59,728 nucleotides of DNA from an uncultured bacterium (GTDB taxonomy: Bacteria > Actinomycetota > Coriobacteriia > Coriobacteriales > Coriobacteriaceae): positions 1 through 59,728 of the forward strand of contig CAJMST010000013.1 of NCBI GenBank assembly GCA_905216145.1. The letters run 5' to 3'. The notes under the pieces were generated by a model, which worked only from the letters and a program-made list of their open reading frames with translations, did not search any database and was not told the DNA's origin. Position numbers and translations under genes: made by a program. Positions 18,130 to 26,212 of the stretch are shown piece after piece (within the stretch, counting starts at the first letter, position 1; every line of letters starts with the position of its first letter).

Positions 18130-19602
18130 ATGAAGATCGTAGGCGTTGCCGCCTGTACTGTGGGTATCGCCCACACGTATATGGCCCAGAAGGCGATTCA
18201 GGATGAATGCGCCGCCCGTGGCATCGAGTGCAAGGTCGAGGCTCAGGGTGGCCTGGGTATCGAGAATGAGCTCACGCAGGAAGACGTGGACTCCGCCGAC
18301 CTGGTCCTGGAGTCCGTCGACGTGGGTGTCGAGAACGAGGACCGTTTTGAGCAGAAGATGGCCGAGGGCAAGTTCCTGAAGGTCGGCACCTCGGATGTAA
18401 TCGCCGATCCGGTAAAGATCATCGACCAGGCCATTGAGATCATCAAGGCGACGGGTGGCGCCGTTGACGCGCCCAAGGCCGAGGCCAAGGCAGAGAAGAA
18501 GGCCGTCTCCGCTGCCCCGCAGGCCCCGACACCGGCGTCCAAGCAGTCTATCTTTGCCGATCCTGGCAAGACGCTGCTCAATGCATTCAATACCGGCGTT
18601 TCCTATTTTATCCCCATCGTCGTTATCGGCGGCGTGTTTCTTGCCTTCTCGCTGGCATCCGGTACCGCCGGCGCCAACGGCATGGAGGTTACGAACCCGC
18701 TGATGGTGAGCCTTAACACCATCGGCATGGCCGGCATCTCCATGATGATCCCGGTGCTTGCGGCATACATCTCCTACTCGATGGCCGGCAAGCCCGCGCT
18801 CGCCCCCGGTTTTGTCCTGGGCTACCTGGTCAACAACGCTGTCGTTACCCCTAACGGCAACAGCGTTTCGACCGGCTTCTTGGGCGCCATGATCATGGCG
18901 GTCATCTGCGGCTACTTTGTCCGCTGGATGAAGACCTGGAAGGTCAACAACACCATCCAGACCATCATGCCCATCCTGATCATCCCGATTCTGACCTCGC
19001 TTGTCCTGGGCATGGCCTATATCTACATCCTGGCCACGCCGCTTGGCTTTGTGATGGACTGGCTCACCGGCGTGCTCGGCAGCCTGCAGGGCGGTTCCGC
19101 AGTTGTCCTGGGTCTGGTCATTGGCGTTATGACCGCCTTCGATATGGGTGGCCCCATCAACAAGACCGCCTCGACCTTCACCATGGCCATCATGGCCTCC
19201 GGTATCTACGGTCCTAACGGTATGTTCCGCGTCGCCGTCGCCGTTCCCCCGATCGCCTGTGGCCTCGCTGCGCTCATCGCCAAGAACAAGTTCGATGACG
19301 CTGACCGCCAGATGGGCATCTCCGCGCTGTTCATGGGCTGCATCGGTATTACCGAGGGCGCTATCCCCTTCGCGGTCAAGGACCTCGGTCACACCCTGCC
19401 CGGCATTTGCATCGGCTCTGCCGTGGGTGCGGCACTTGCCGCCTTCCAGGGCATCGACTGCTACGTCCCGCACGGTGGCTTTATCGTCGCCCTTGCCACC
19501 AACAACGTCGCGCTGTTCTGCCTGGACATCGTGATTGGCGCCGTGGTCGCCGCTGCAATCCTGATTGCCATGAAGCCCACGCTCGATAAGCAGGCCAAGT
19601 AA
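18130..19602 (+). CDS. PTS fructose-family transporter, EIIBC
   Basis: It imports and phosphorylates a sugar using phosphate from a separate EIIA. Residues 1-100 form the EIIB domain with active-site C9 (ACTVGIAHTYMAQ; the usual motif is CPTGIAHT). An Ala/Lys/Pro linker (about 115-140) leads to the EIIC membrane domain with about nine hydrophobic segments and the conserved GGPINK loop. At 490 residues it lacks an EIIA domain; the EIIA is encoded by the last gene of the operon. The ATG follows GAGGGAAG. The fructose-family label does not prove fructose is the substrate. Confidence 0.9.
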   Translation: MKIVGVAACTVGIAHTYMAQKAIQDECAARGIECKVEAQGGLGIENELTQEDVDSADLVLESVDVGVENEDRFEQKMAEGKFLKVGTSDVIADPVKIIDQAIEIIKATGGAVDAPKAEAKAEKKAVSAAPQAPTPASKQSIFADPGKTLLNAFNTGVSYFIPIVVIGGVFLAFSLASGTAGANGMEVTNPLMVSLNTIGMAGISMMIPVLAAYISYSMAGKPALAPGFVLGYLVNNAVVTPNGNSVSTGFLGAMIMAVICGYFVRWMKTWKVNNTIQTIMPILIIPILTSLVLGMAYIYILATPLGFVMDWLTGVLGSLQGGSAVVLGLVIGVMTAFDMGGPINKTASTFTMAIMASGIYGPNGMFRVAVAVPPIACGLAALIAKNKFDDADRQMGISALFMGCIGITEGAIPFAVKDLGHTLPGICIGSAVGAALAAFQGIDCYVPHGGFIVALATNNVALFCLDIVIGAVVAAAILIAMKPTLDKQAK

Positions 19603-19616
19603 ACCTTTAAGGACTC

Positions 19617-19677
19617 CGGTTGTGCGGAGGGATGGATTTGACTCCGCACAACCGCCCCTACACAACAAAATCCATCC
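19617..19677 (+). promoter_or_regulatory. Structured leader with interlocking stems ahead of the GatZ-like gene
   Basis: A perfect 13-bp stem (19617-19629 with 19642-19654) has a 12-base loop. Ten loop bases (19630-19639) are perfectly complementary to 19668-19677 downstream. The two helices interlock like an H-type pseudoknot, or act as alternatives. A further hairpin, GGGCCCA/TGGGTCCC, follows at about 19687-19706, before the ribosome site GGAGAAGGAG. Confidence 0.55.
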
Positions 19678-19746
19678 GTACTGATAGGGCCCACATCTGG
19701 GTCCCAGGGAACTTTTGTCAAAAATCCTCTGGAGAAGGAGAACAAA

Positions 19747-21021
19747 ATGTCCAACCTCACCATCCGTCAGGCCGTTCAGGGCATGCTCAAGCTGCAGGAT
19801 AGCGGCGATCACGCAACCATGGTCGGCATTGGCCCCATGAGCCCCAACCTGATTCAGGCCGTGTTCGAGCTTGCCAAGGACGAGGATTTCCCGCCCATGT
19901 TTATCGCCAGCCGCAACCAGGTCGATATGGACGAGATGGGCGCCGGCTACGTCAACGGTTGGGACCAGACGCGCTTTGCCGCCGACATCAAGAAGGTTGC
20001 CGACGAGGTGGGTTACACCGGTCCGTACTACCTGTGCCGCGATCACGGCGGTCCGTGGCAGCGCGACGAGGAGCGTAACGCCCACCTGCCCGAGGACGAG
20101 GCCATGGAGCTCGCCCGCAAGTCCTTCGTCGCCGACATGGAGGCGGGCTTTGACCTGCTGATGGTCGACCCCACCAAGGACCCCTATCAGATCGGCAAGG
20201 TTATTCCGCTCGACGTGGTGCTTCGCCGCACGATTGATCTTATCGACTACCTTGAGCAGTACCGTCGCGAGCATAACCTGCCCGAGGTCGCCTATGAGGT
20301 CGGTACCGAGGAGACCAATGGCGGCTTGACCTCTACCGATAAGTACGAGGAGTTCATTTCTCAGCTGCAGCCCGAGCTCGAGAAGCGCGGCTGCCCCATG
20401 CCCACCTTTATCGTCGGCCAGACCGGTACGCTCACCCGTTGGACCGAGCAGGTCGGCCATTACAACTTCAAGAATGCCCGCGAGCTCGCCGACATGGCTA
20501 AGCGCTACGGCGTGGGCCTGAAGGAGCACAACGCCGACTATCTGGATGACGCGACGCTGCTCGAGCACATCCCGGCACACGTGACCGCCTCCAACGTTGC
20601 TCCGCAGTATGGCACCGAGGAGACCCGCGCCTACCTCAAGCTCTGCGCCACCGAGCAGATCCTGGTCGACAACGGTCTGTGCGATGACCCCTCCGACCTG
20701 TATCACACCCTGCTGGTCAAGGCTATCAAGACCGAGCGCTGGCGCAAGTGGATGACTGGCGACGACGTCAACCTGCAGGTCGACGACATTCTTGCCGACG
20801 ATGAGCTCAGCCTGAAGATCCTGGATGTCTCCGGTCACTATGCGTTCAACGATCCTGAGGTCAAGGAGCAGGTCGAGAAGCTCTACCGCAACCTCGCCGC
20901 TCAGGACATCGACGGCAAGCGCTTTGTCATCGAGCACATCAAGCGCCCGATCAAGCAGTACGTCGTCGGTCTTAACCTCAAGGGCGTCACGACCCGCATC
21001 GAGGCCGCTCTTGCCGAGTAA
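19747..21021 (+). CDS. GatZ/KbaZ-like tagatose-bisphosphate aldolase non-catalytic subunit homologue
   Basis: The 424-residue protein aligns by eye with GatZ/KbaZ: SRNQVDMDEMGAGYVNG against the family SNQV...GGYTG, CRDHGGPW against GGDHLGPN, YEVGTEETNGG against YVIGTEVPVPGG, and LKEHNADYLDD against EAHSTDYQT. In E. coli these proteins support the zinc aldolase GatY/KbaY, yet no GatY/KbaY gene is in the window. It may pair with a distant aldolase or act by itself as a sugar-phosphate lyase or epimerase. It is the second gene of the operon, after a structured leader; AAGGAG precedes the ATG. Confidence 0.7.
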   Translation: MSNLTIRQAVQGMLKLQDSGDHATMVGIGPMSPNLIQAVFELAKDEDFPPMFIASRNQVDMDEMGAGYVNGWDQTRFAADIKKVADEVGYTGPYYLCRDHGGPWQRDEERNAHLPEDEAMELARKSFVADMEAGFDLLMVDPTKDPYQIGKVIPLDVVLRRTIDLIDYLEQYRREHNLPEVAYEVGTEETNGGLTSTDKYEEFISQLQPELEKRGCPMPTFIVGQTGTLTRWTEQVGHYNFKNARELADMAKRYGVGLKEHNADYLDDATLLEHIPAHVTASNVAPQYGTEETRAYLKLCATEQILVDNGLCDDPSDLYHTLLVKAIKTERWRKWMTGDDVNLQVDDILADDELSLKILDVSGHYAFNDPEVKEQVEKLYRNLAAQDIDGKRFVIEHIKRPIKQYVVGLNLKGVTTRIEAALAE

Positions 21022-21040
21022 GTAGCTTTTCCTACGCGAC

Positions 21041-21076
21041 GCCGGGCCTGGGGCATGTCCCAGCTGCAGGCCCGGC
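21041..21076 (+). repeat. GC-rich hairpin after the GatZ-like gene
   Basis: GCCGGGCCTG (21041-21050) pairs perfectly with CAGGCCCGGC (21067-21076); the loop holds GGG and CCC that can pair further. It lacks a T-run, so it may protect or process the mRNA rather than end it. Confidence 0.5.
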
Positions 21077-21078
21077 AC

Positions 21079-21109
21079 ATGGGACAAAGGGACAGTCCCT
21101 TTGTCCCAT
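21079..21109. repeat. GGGACAG-type palindromic repeat (copy 2)
   Basis: Perfect 14-bp arms, 21079-21092 and 21096-21109, with a CAG spacer. It is the tight form of the GGGACAG family and sits inside the sugar operon. Confidence 0.75.
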
Positions 21110-21145
21110 TCTTTTGAGTTTTAGCTTCCTTTGAAGGGGTTCACC

Positions 21146-21829
21146 ATGAAGTTCTTTATCGATACCGCCAATCTGGACGAGATTGCCGAGGCCAAGAGCT
21201 GGGGCTGCCTGGCCGGTGTTACCACCAACCCGTCCCTGTACGCCAAGACCGGCGGCAAGCTTGCCGACTTTGAGCCGCATATGCTCAAGATTGCCGAGCT
21301 CTGCGAGGGCCTGCCCGTGTCCGCCGAGTCTACCGCGACCACTGCCGAGGGTATGATCGAGGAGGGCAAGCGCCTTGCCGCCCTCGCCCCCAACATCGTG
21401 GTCAAGCTTCCCGTGTGCGAGGCCGGCCTTGCCGCCTGCCGTGCGCTGGCCGATGCTGGCGTGCGCGTCAACATGACGCTCGTCTTCTCGCCGACGCAGG
21501 CCCTTATGGCCGCCAACGCCGGTGCTCGCTACATCAGCCCGTTTGTCGGTCGTTTCGACGACATCGCCGAGGACGGTATCTCGCAGCTCGACAACGTCGT
21601 GACCTGCATTAAGAACTACGACTGGACGGGCAAGAACGTCGACGACACCGTCGAGATCATCACCGCTTCGGTCCGCACGCCCAACCACGTGACCCAGGCG
21701 GCTCTTCTTGGCGCCGACATCGCGACCGTGCCCATGGCCGCTCTCAAGAAGTGCCTGCATCACCCGCTGACCGACCAGGGCCTTGCCTCGTTCGAGGCTG
21801 ACTGGCAGAAGGTCGTCGCTCAGGCTTAA
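21146..21829 (+). CDS. Fructose-6-phosphate aldolase/transaldolase family protein
   Basis: A 227-residue short transaldolase of the FSA/TalC type, which either cleaves fructose 6-phosphate to dihydroxyacetone and glyceraldehyde 3-phosphate or transfers the dihydroxyacetone unit. MKFFIDTANLDEI and GVTTNPSL are the family start; the Schiff-base lysine lies in IVVKLPVCEAGL near residue 85; SPFVGRFDD and a KTPN-like RTPNHV follow. The ATG at 21146 (ribosome site GAAGGGG) is preferred over a TTG 15 bases earlier. FSA and transaldolase activity cannot be told apart with confidence. Confidence 0.88.
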   Translation: MKFFIDTANLDEIAEAKSWGCLAGVTTNPSLYAKTGGKLADFEPHMLKIAELCEGLPVSAESTATTAEGMIEEGKRLAALAPNIVVKLPVCEAGLAACRALADAGVRVNMTLVFSPTQALMAANAGARYISPFVGRFDDIAEDGISQLDNVVTCIKNYDWTGKNVDDTVEIITASVRTPNHVTQAALLGADIATVPMAALKKCLHHPLTDQGLASFEADWQKVVAQA

Positions 21830-21840
21830 CGAGTGGATTG

Positions 21841-21867
21841 CCCCGGCATCGCGTCATCCGGTGCCGG
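21841..21867 (+). repeat. Hairpin between transaldolase and transketolase genes
   Basis: CCCCGGCA pairs with TGCCGGGG around an 11-base loop and is followed only by TTGTTCTC. It is a weak terminator or a processing stem within the operon. Confidence 0.45.
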
Positions 21868-21892
21868 GGTTGTTCTCAAGAGAGGAATTCGT

Positions 21893-22723
21893 ATGACCAA
21901 CCAGGAGCTGGCGAAGGTCGCCAATGAGGTCAGGAAGGGTGTCGTGACTGCGGTTCACGCGGCCAAGTCGGGACATCCGGGTGGATCGCTTGGTGCTGCC
22001 GACATCATGACGTATCTGTACTTTGAGGAAATGAATATCGATCCTGCCGACCCTTACAAGGCCGATCGCGATCGCTTTGTGCTCTCCAAGGGTCACGCGG
22101 CGCCGGGCCTGTATTCGGTGTTGGCAAATCGCGGCTATTTTCCCGTCGAAGAGCTCGAGACGCTCCGCCATATTGGCAGCCGACTGCAGGGCCATCCCAA
22201 CATGAACGACACCCCGGGCATCGATATGTCCACCGGATCGCTCGGTCAGGGCATCTCTGCTGCAGTTGGAATGGCGCTTGCCGCTAAGCACTGGGGCGAC
22301 GGCTACCGTGTCTACACGTTGCTGGGCGACGGTGAGTGCGAGGAGGGCCAGGTGTGGGAGGCGGCCATGTTTGCCGGCAACCATGCGCTCGACAATCTTG
22401 TTGCCGTCGTCGACCACAACGGCTTGCAGATTGACGGCACGATCGATGAGGTCAACTCGGCCATGCCGCTCGCTGACAAGTTCCGCGCCTTTAAGTGGCA
22501 TGTGATCGAGCTCGCCGACGGTAACGACATGGCGCAGATTGCCGCCGCCTTTGCCGAGGCCCGCAAAGTGAGCGACTCGCCCGTGGCCATTATCGCCGAG
22601 ACGGTGAAGGGCAAGGGCGTCTCCTTTATGGAAAACCAGGTGGGCTGGCACGGCAAGGCACCCAACGATGAACAGTTTGAGCAGGCCATGGCCGAGCTCG
22701 CAGCAGCAGGGGAGGAGCTCTAA
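21893..22723 (+). CDS. Transketolase, N-terminal (TPP-binding) subunit
   Basis: The N-terminal half of a split transketolase, which moves two-carbon units between sugar phosphates with thiamine diphosphate. Residues of note: SGHPGGSLG near residue 23, KGHAAPGLYS, and the TPP motif GDGECEEGQVWE...N (GDG to N about 28 residues apart). The 276-residue length fits the PP-domain subunit. The ATG at 21893 follows AGAGGAA. It overlaps the C-terminal subunit gene by one base, so the two are made together. Confidence 0.93.
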   Translation: MTNQELAKVANEVRKGVVTAVHAAKSGHPGGSLGAADIMTYLYFEEMNIDPADPYKADRDRFVLSKGHAAPGLYSVLANRGYFPVEELETLRHIGSRLQGHPNMNDTPGIDMSTGSLGQGISAAVGMALAAKHWGDGYRVYTLLGDGECEEGQVWEAAMFAGNHALDNLVAVVDHNGLQIDGTIDEVNSAMPLADKFRAFKWHVIELADGNDMAQIAAAFAEARKVSDSPVAIIAETVKGKGVSFMENQVGWHGKAPNDEQFEQAMAELAAAGEEL

Positions 22724-23661
22724 TGGCAGACGTCAAGAAAGTCGCCACGCGCGTTAGCTATGGCGAGGCACTTGTCGAGCTGGGCAATGAGCGCGATGAC
22801 TTTGTGGTTCTCGATGCCGACCTGGCCGCCGCCACGCAGACCGGTAAGTTTAAGGCTGCGCACCCTGAGCGCTTCTACGACGCCGGCATTGCCGAGAGCA
22901 ACCTGATGGGGCTTGCCGCCGGCATTGCGACCACGGGTCACGTCGCCTTTGCGAGCACCTTTGCCATGTTCGCTGCCGGCCGCGCGTACGAGCAAGTGCG
23001 TAATTCCATCGGCTATCCGCACCTCAACGTCAAAATCGGTGCCACGCATGCGGGCATATCGGTCGGTGAAGACGGTGCCACGCATCAGTGCTGCGAGGAC
23101 ATCGCGCTCATGCGCACGATCCCGGGTATGACGGTGATTGTTCCCGCCGATGACATCGAGGCTCGCGCATGCGTGCGCGCCGCCTATGAGTTTGAGGGGC
23201 CGGTCTACATGCGTTTCGGACGCCTGGCAACACCGGTCATCAACGACTGCGAGGACTATGAGTTCAAGATTGGTCGCGGCGTGGTCGTGCGCGAGGGGTC
23301 CGATGTGACCATCATCGCTTGTGGCCTTATGGTCGCTGAGGCGCTTGAGGCTGCCGAGGCGCTCGCTGCCGATGGTATCGATGCCGAGGTCATCAATATG
23401 CACACGATCAAGCCGCTTGATGAGCGCCTGGTGGTTGCCAGCGCCAAGAAGACTGGTCGTGTGGTCACTGCTGAGGAGCATTCGATTATCGGTGGTCTTG
23501 GCGAGGCCGTGGCCTCGGTGCTCGCGGAGCAGCATCCGGTGCCGATGCGTCGCGTCGGCGTGCGCGATGTGTATGGCGAGTCCGGCCCTGCGGTCGATTT
23601 GCTGCACAAGTACGGTTTGGACGCCGACGGCATCGAAGCTGCGGTCAGGTCCGTGTTGTAA
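22723..23661 (+). CDS. Transketolase, C-terminal (pyrimidine-binding) subunit
   Basis: The partner half of the split transketolase, holding the Pyr domain and C-terminal domain. Its 312 residues include AESNLMGLAAGIATTG, with the catalytic glutamate E58 that activates the TPP ring, and THAGISVGEDGATHQ, PADDIEAR and AEEHSIIGGLGEAV. The ATG overlaps the stop of the N-terminal subunit; GGGGAGGAG is its ribosome site. DXP synthase is excluded by the split form and by the motifs. Confidence 0.92.
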   Translation: MADVKKVATRVSYGEALVELGNERDDFVVLDADLAAATQTGKFKAAHPERFYDAGIAESNLMGLAAGIATTGHVAFASTFAMFAAGRAYEQVRNSIGYPHLNVKIGATHAGISVGEDGATHQCCEDIALMRTIPGMTVIVPADDIEARACVRAAYEFEGPVYMRFGRLATPVINDCEDYEFKIGRGVVVREGSDVTIIACGLMVAEALEAAEALAADGIDAEVINMHTIKPLDERLVVASAKKTGRVVTAEEHSIIGGLGEAVASVLAEQHPVPMRRVGVRDVYGESGPAVDLLHKYGLDADGIEAAVRSVL

Positions 23662-23672
23662 GGAAGGTTTCC

Positions 23673-24125
23673 ATGGGATTTGTATCTGCCAACCAAGTGA
23701 CAATCGGGTATACCGCCGCCTCGCGCGAGGACGCCCTGCATTATTTGTCCGAGCAGGCCATCGAGCTCGGCTTTGCCGATGACGCATCTGCCGTAGAGGC
23801 CGCCTTCATTGCTCGCGAGAACGAGGCCGAAACCGGCCTTGTCGCCGGTTTTGCCGTTCCGCATGCCAAAAGCGACGCGATCCACACGCCGGGCGTTGCC
23901 GTGCTTAAACTGACCGAACCCGTTGAATGGCCGAGCTTCGATGGGGTGCCCGTCGATGTTGCGCTCGCGCTGTACGTGCCCGCCGGCGAGGCCGGAACTA
24001 CGCACCTGCGTCTGCTCTCCAAGGCTGCCGTGATGCTGATGGACGCCGGCTTCCGTGACAAGGTGCGCGCGAGCACCGATCCCGTTGAGATTGCGGAGCT
24101 CATCAATAGCGGACTCGAAGACTAG
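23673..24125 (+). CDS. PTS fructose-family EIIA protein
   Basis: The soluble 150-residue EIIA takes phosphate from HPr and passes it to C9 of the EIIBC. The phosphorylated histidine is H64 in GFAVPHAKSDAI, and the LVAGF and VEWPSFDG strands match the PTS_EIIA_2 fold. AAGGAAGG precedes the ATG. It starts 11 bases after the transketolase gene, so it is the last cistron of the operon and completes the transporter encoded five genes earlier. Confidence 0.92.
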   Translation: MGFVSANQVTIGYTAASREDALHYLSEQAIELGFADDASAVEAAFIARENEAETGLVAGFAVPHAKSDAIHTPGVAVLKLTEPVEWPSFDGVPVDVALALYVPAGEAGTTHLRLLSKAAVMLMDAGFRDKVRASTDPVEIAELINSGLED

Positions 24126-24168
24126 AACGGTCATCCCGTTCAATCAATTGATCCTTCTCCAACTATTT

Positions 24169-24226
24169 GCGTTTCCCCAGATAAAACCTGCCAAAATAAA
24201 CCTGTCCCTTATTGACAGGTCAGTTA
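24169..24226. repeat. GGGACAG-type repeat (copy 3, inverted exact partner of copy 4)
   Basis: Bases 24169-24210 are the exact reverse complement of 27386-27427, over 42 bp. It lies just after the sugar operon. The hairpin of the family is imperfect here, with an arm near 24212-24221 (TTGACAGGT). Confidence 0.75.
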
Positions 24227-24256
24227 ACGCAGTCCAGGTTGAGCATATGCGAGCGA

Positions 24257-24356
24257 GCGGGCTCCGGGTGCGGTAAGGTGACGTGAAACAAGCGGGCGCT
24301 GACCTTTTGGTCGCGCCCGTGAAGTTGAACGTCAGATTGCCGTGCCCGGAGCCCGC
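24257..24356. repeat. Nested palindrome element (copy 2)
   Basis: Outer arms 24257-24268 and 24345-24356 (GCGGGCTCCGGG) match over 12 bp and continue imperfectly to TGACGT/ACGTCA. Inside is a second stem, GGGCGC(T)GACC with GGTCGCGCCC, and a TTTT loop. The outer arm resembles that of copy 1. Confidence 0.65.
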
Positions 24357-24370
24357 GCAGCGCCGAGCAG

Positions 24371-24395
24371 TTACGCCGTTTGTAAAACGGCGTAA
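24371..24395 (-). terminator. Hairpin at the 3' end of larE
   Basis: An 11-bp perfect stem (24371-24381 with 24385-24395) and a GTA loop end one base before the larE stop codon. There is no T-run on either strand, so its work as a terminator is unsure. Confidence 0.4.
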
Positions 24396-24396
24396 C

Positions 24397-25275
24397 CTAA
24401 AGGTTCATGTTGCCGTGGATGTAGGGGGTGACCTCGGGGGAGATATGGCCGCAGCCCAGCTCGCGCAGCGCGGACTCGATAATGGCGGGCAGCGGGGTCT
24501 TGCCCTTGTCGTCGACGGCGGCACCGCCGAGGGTGGCAATCTTGGCAACATCTGCGGGTGCGGCCTCGATATGCATGCAGCCGCCGACCAGGCGTGCGCG
24601 TACCTGTGCCAGATCAAGATCGTGCAGGTAATCCTCGCAGGCGCGGATTAAATCGACTTTCTCGCGCGTAAGCTCCTCGCCCGTGGGGACGCGGGTGGCA
24701 AGACATGCTCCCGCCGGTAGGTTCCAAACGGGATAGCCCCATGCGCGCAGCAGCTCGCGCTCTTCGTCCTTGGTAAAGCCGACCTCCATAAGGGGTGAGC
24801 GTACGCCGAGCTCTTCTGCCGCACGCATGCCGGGGCGGTAGTCACCGCGATCGCTTGCATTGCTGCCATCGATGACGGTGGGAAAGCCGAGCGACTTGGC
24901 GTGGTTGACGATGGCGGTAAAGCCGGCGTGCTTGCAGTGGTAGCAGCGATTGGCATCGTTGCAGGCTACTTGGGGGAGCTGCAACTGATCCACCGAAAGA
25001 TTGAGCACGGGGAGCTTAAAATGCGGCCCCTCATTGGCCTGCCCATCAACGGACTGCTCAAACGAAGCCTGCTCGGGCGTGCCGATGAGCGGCGTGGTGA
25101 GATGGACGAGGAGGGTATTGGTAGGCATGATGCGGGCGCATACGGCGGCCAAAAAGCTGCTGTCAACGCCGCCGGAAAACCCGATAGCCACGCGTCCGTA
25201 TGCCAAAAGCAGCTGTTCGAGCGCCGATAGCTTGTCTTGAAGCTCCTCTGCGGGTGCCGTGGTGTCTAAAATCAT
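24397..25275 (-). CDS. larE: LarE-like sulfur transferase, ATP-pyrophosphatase family
   Basis: LarE makes the nickel-pincer cofactor of lactate racemase by adenylating and then sulfurating the LarB product. The 292-residue protein has the PP-loop SGGVDSS (34-40), DGSNASDRGDYRPG, and C191 in AGACLATRVPTG, the position of the sulfur-donating cysteine in LarE. C105, C111 and C114 (in CNDANRCYHC) are more unusual and might bind a metal or cluster. No larA, larB or larC lies in the window. It could serve another nickel-pincer enzyme or a different thiolation. Confidence 0.85.
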   Translation of the reverse strand: MILDTTAPAEELQDKLSALEQLLLAYGRVAIGFSGGVDSSFLAAVCARIMPTNTLLVHLTTPLIGTPEQASFEQSVDGQANEGPHFKLPVLNLSVDQLQLPQVACNDANRCYHCKHAGFTAIVNHAKSLGFPTVIDGSNASDRGDYRPGMRAAEELGVRSPLMEVGFTKDEERELLRAWGYPVWNLPAGACLATRVPTGEELTREKVDLIRACEDYLHDLDLAQVRARLVGGCMHIEAAPADVAKIATLGGAAVDDKGKTPLPAIIESALRELGCGHISPEVTPYIHGNMNL

Positions 25276-25448
25276 GAAACGATCCTTATCGTTGAGTACT
25301 CGATCGAAAACTATAATCCTAATGCGTTACTTGCCATAAGACTTCTATCTGTGTAACGAAAGTGCAATATGGTATATACGTTATATACAAGTTGCCAAAT
25401 GCGGTAGAGTTGCAGCAACGTGACAGCGAGAGTCGATGGGGGACCGAT

Positions 25449-26099
25449 ATGATCAAGGCTGTTATTTTTGACATGGATGGAACGCTGGTCGATACCGAGC
25501 GTTTGGGGATTAAGGCCTGGAAGGCAGGCGCCGCTGAGCTGGGGCTCGCGATTGATGAAGCGCTGATCCATCAGTTTATCGGCCGCACGCTGCCCGATGT
25601 TATGGATATCCTCGATAAGCATTATGGCAGCCACGAAACCACCGAGGCGATCTATCGTCGCCACAAGGAGATTCGCGACGAGATGGTCAAGACCGAACTG
25701 GAACTTAAGGCCGGCGCCGCCGAGTGCCTAGACGAGCTGCTGGCTGCGGGCTATCACGTTGGTCTAGCGACGTCGTCGCGCCTCGTTACGGCCGAGCGCA
25801 ACCTTAAGATGGTTGGCCTCTTTGACAAGTTTGAAACGGTAACGTGTGGCGAGGACGTCGTGCACGGCAAGCCCGACCCCGAGATGTATCTGCTCGCCTG
25901 CGAGCGCGCGGGCTTTGCTCCCGAGGAATGTGCCGTGGTCGAGGATTCGCGCAACGGCTGCGTCTCGAGCATTACGGCCGGCTGCCATGTCTTTGCCGTC
26001 CCCGATATCGTGCCGCTGCCGCAGGACGTGGTGGATGGCTGCGAGGCCGTGCTCGATACGTTGTTCGATCTGGCGGCGGCAATCAAGGCTGTGCGCTAG
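25449..26099 (+). CDS. HAD-superfamily hydrolase, beta-phosphoglucomutase-like
   Basis: A 216-residue phosphatase or phosphomutase of subfamily IA. Motif I is DMDGTLVDTE (D8 nucleophile, D10 acid/base), an alpha-helical cap follows, motif II is in LATSSR, the lysine is in GKPDPEMY, and motif III is EDSRNGCVSS. The ATG at 25449 has a weak GGGGGA upstream and gives the usual MIKAVIFDMDGT start. The substrate is unknown; a sugar phosphate is plausible. A strong terminator separates it from the converging LacI gene. Confidence 0.88.
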   Translation: MIKAVIFDMDGTLVDTERLGIKAWKAGAAELGLAIDEALIHQFIGRTLPDVMDILDKHYGSHETTEAIYRRHKEIRDEMVKTELELKAGAAECLDELLAAGYHVGLATSSRLVTAERNLKMVGLFDKFETVTCGEDVVHGKPDPEMYLLACERAGFAPEECAVVEDSRNGCVSSITAGCHVFAVPDIVPLPQDVVDGCEAVLDTLFDLAAAIKAVR

Positions 26100-26138
26100 A
26101 AAATTGCGGCGTTAAAACGAGCGATTGCTCACGTTTGC

Positions 26139-26186
26139 GCTTAAGCAAAAGGGGCCCGGCAATGGTCGGGCCCCTTTTGCTTAAGC
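26139..26186. terminator. Bidirectional terminator between HAD gene and LacI gene
   Basis: Perfect 19-bp arms (26139-26157 with 26168-26186) carry AAAA on one side and TTTT on the other. It serves the two convergent genes. Confidence 0.9.
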
Positions 26187-26212
26187 GGCGACTTAGCATA
26201 CTCGCGGGCGTG

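Noticed and set aside
17953..21087. A minus-strand open frame of about 1,040 codons across the PTS and GatZ genes
   Set aside because: It lies opposite two clearly recognisable genes and has a His/Asp/Gly-rich composition typical of an antisense shadow.
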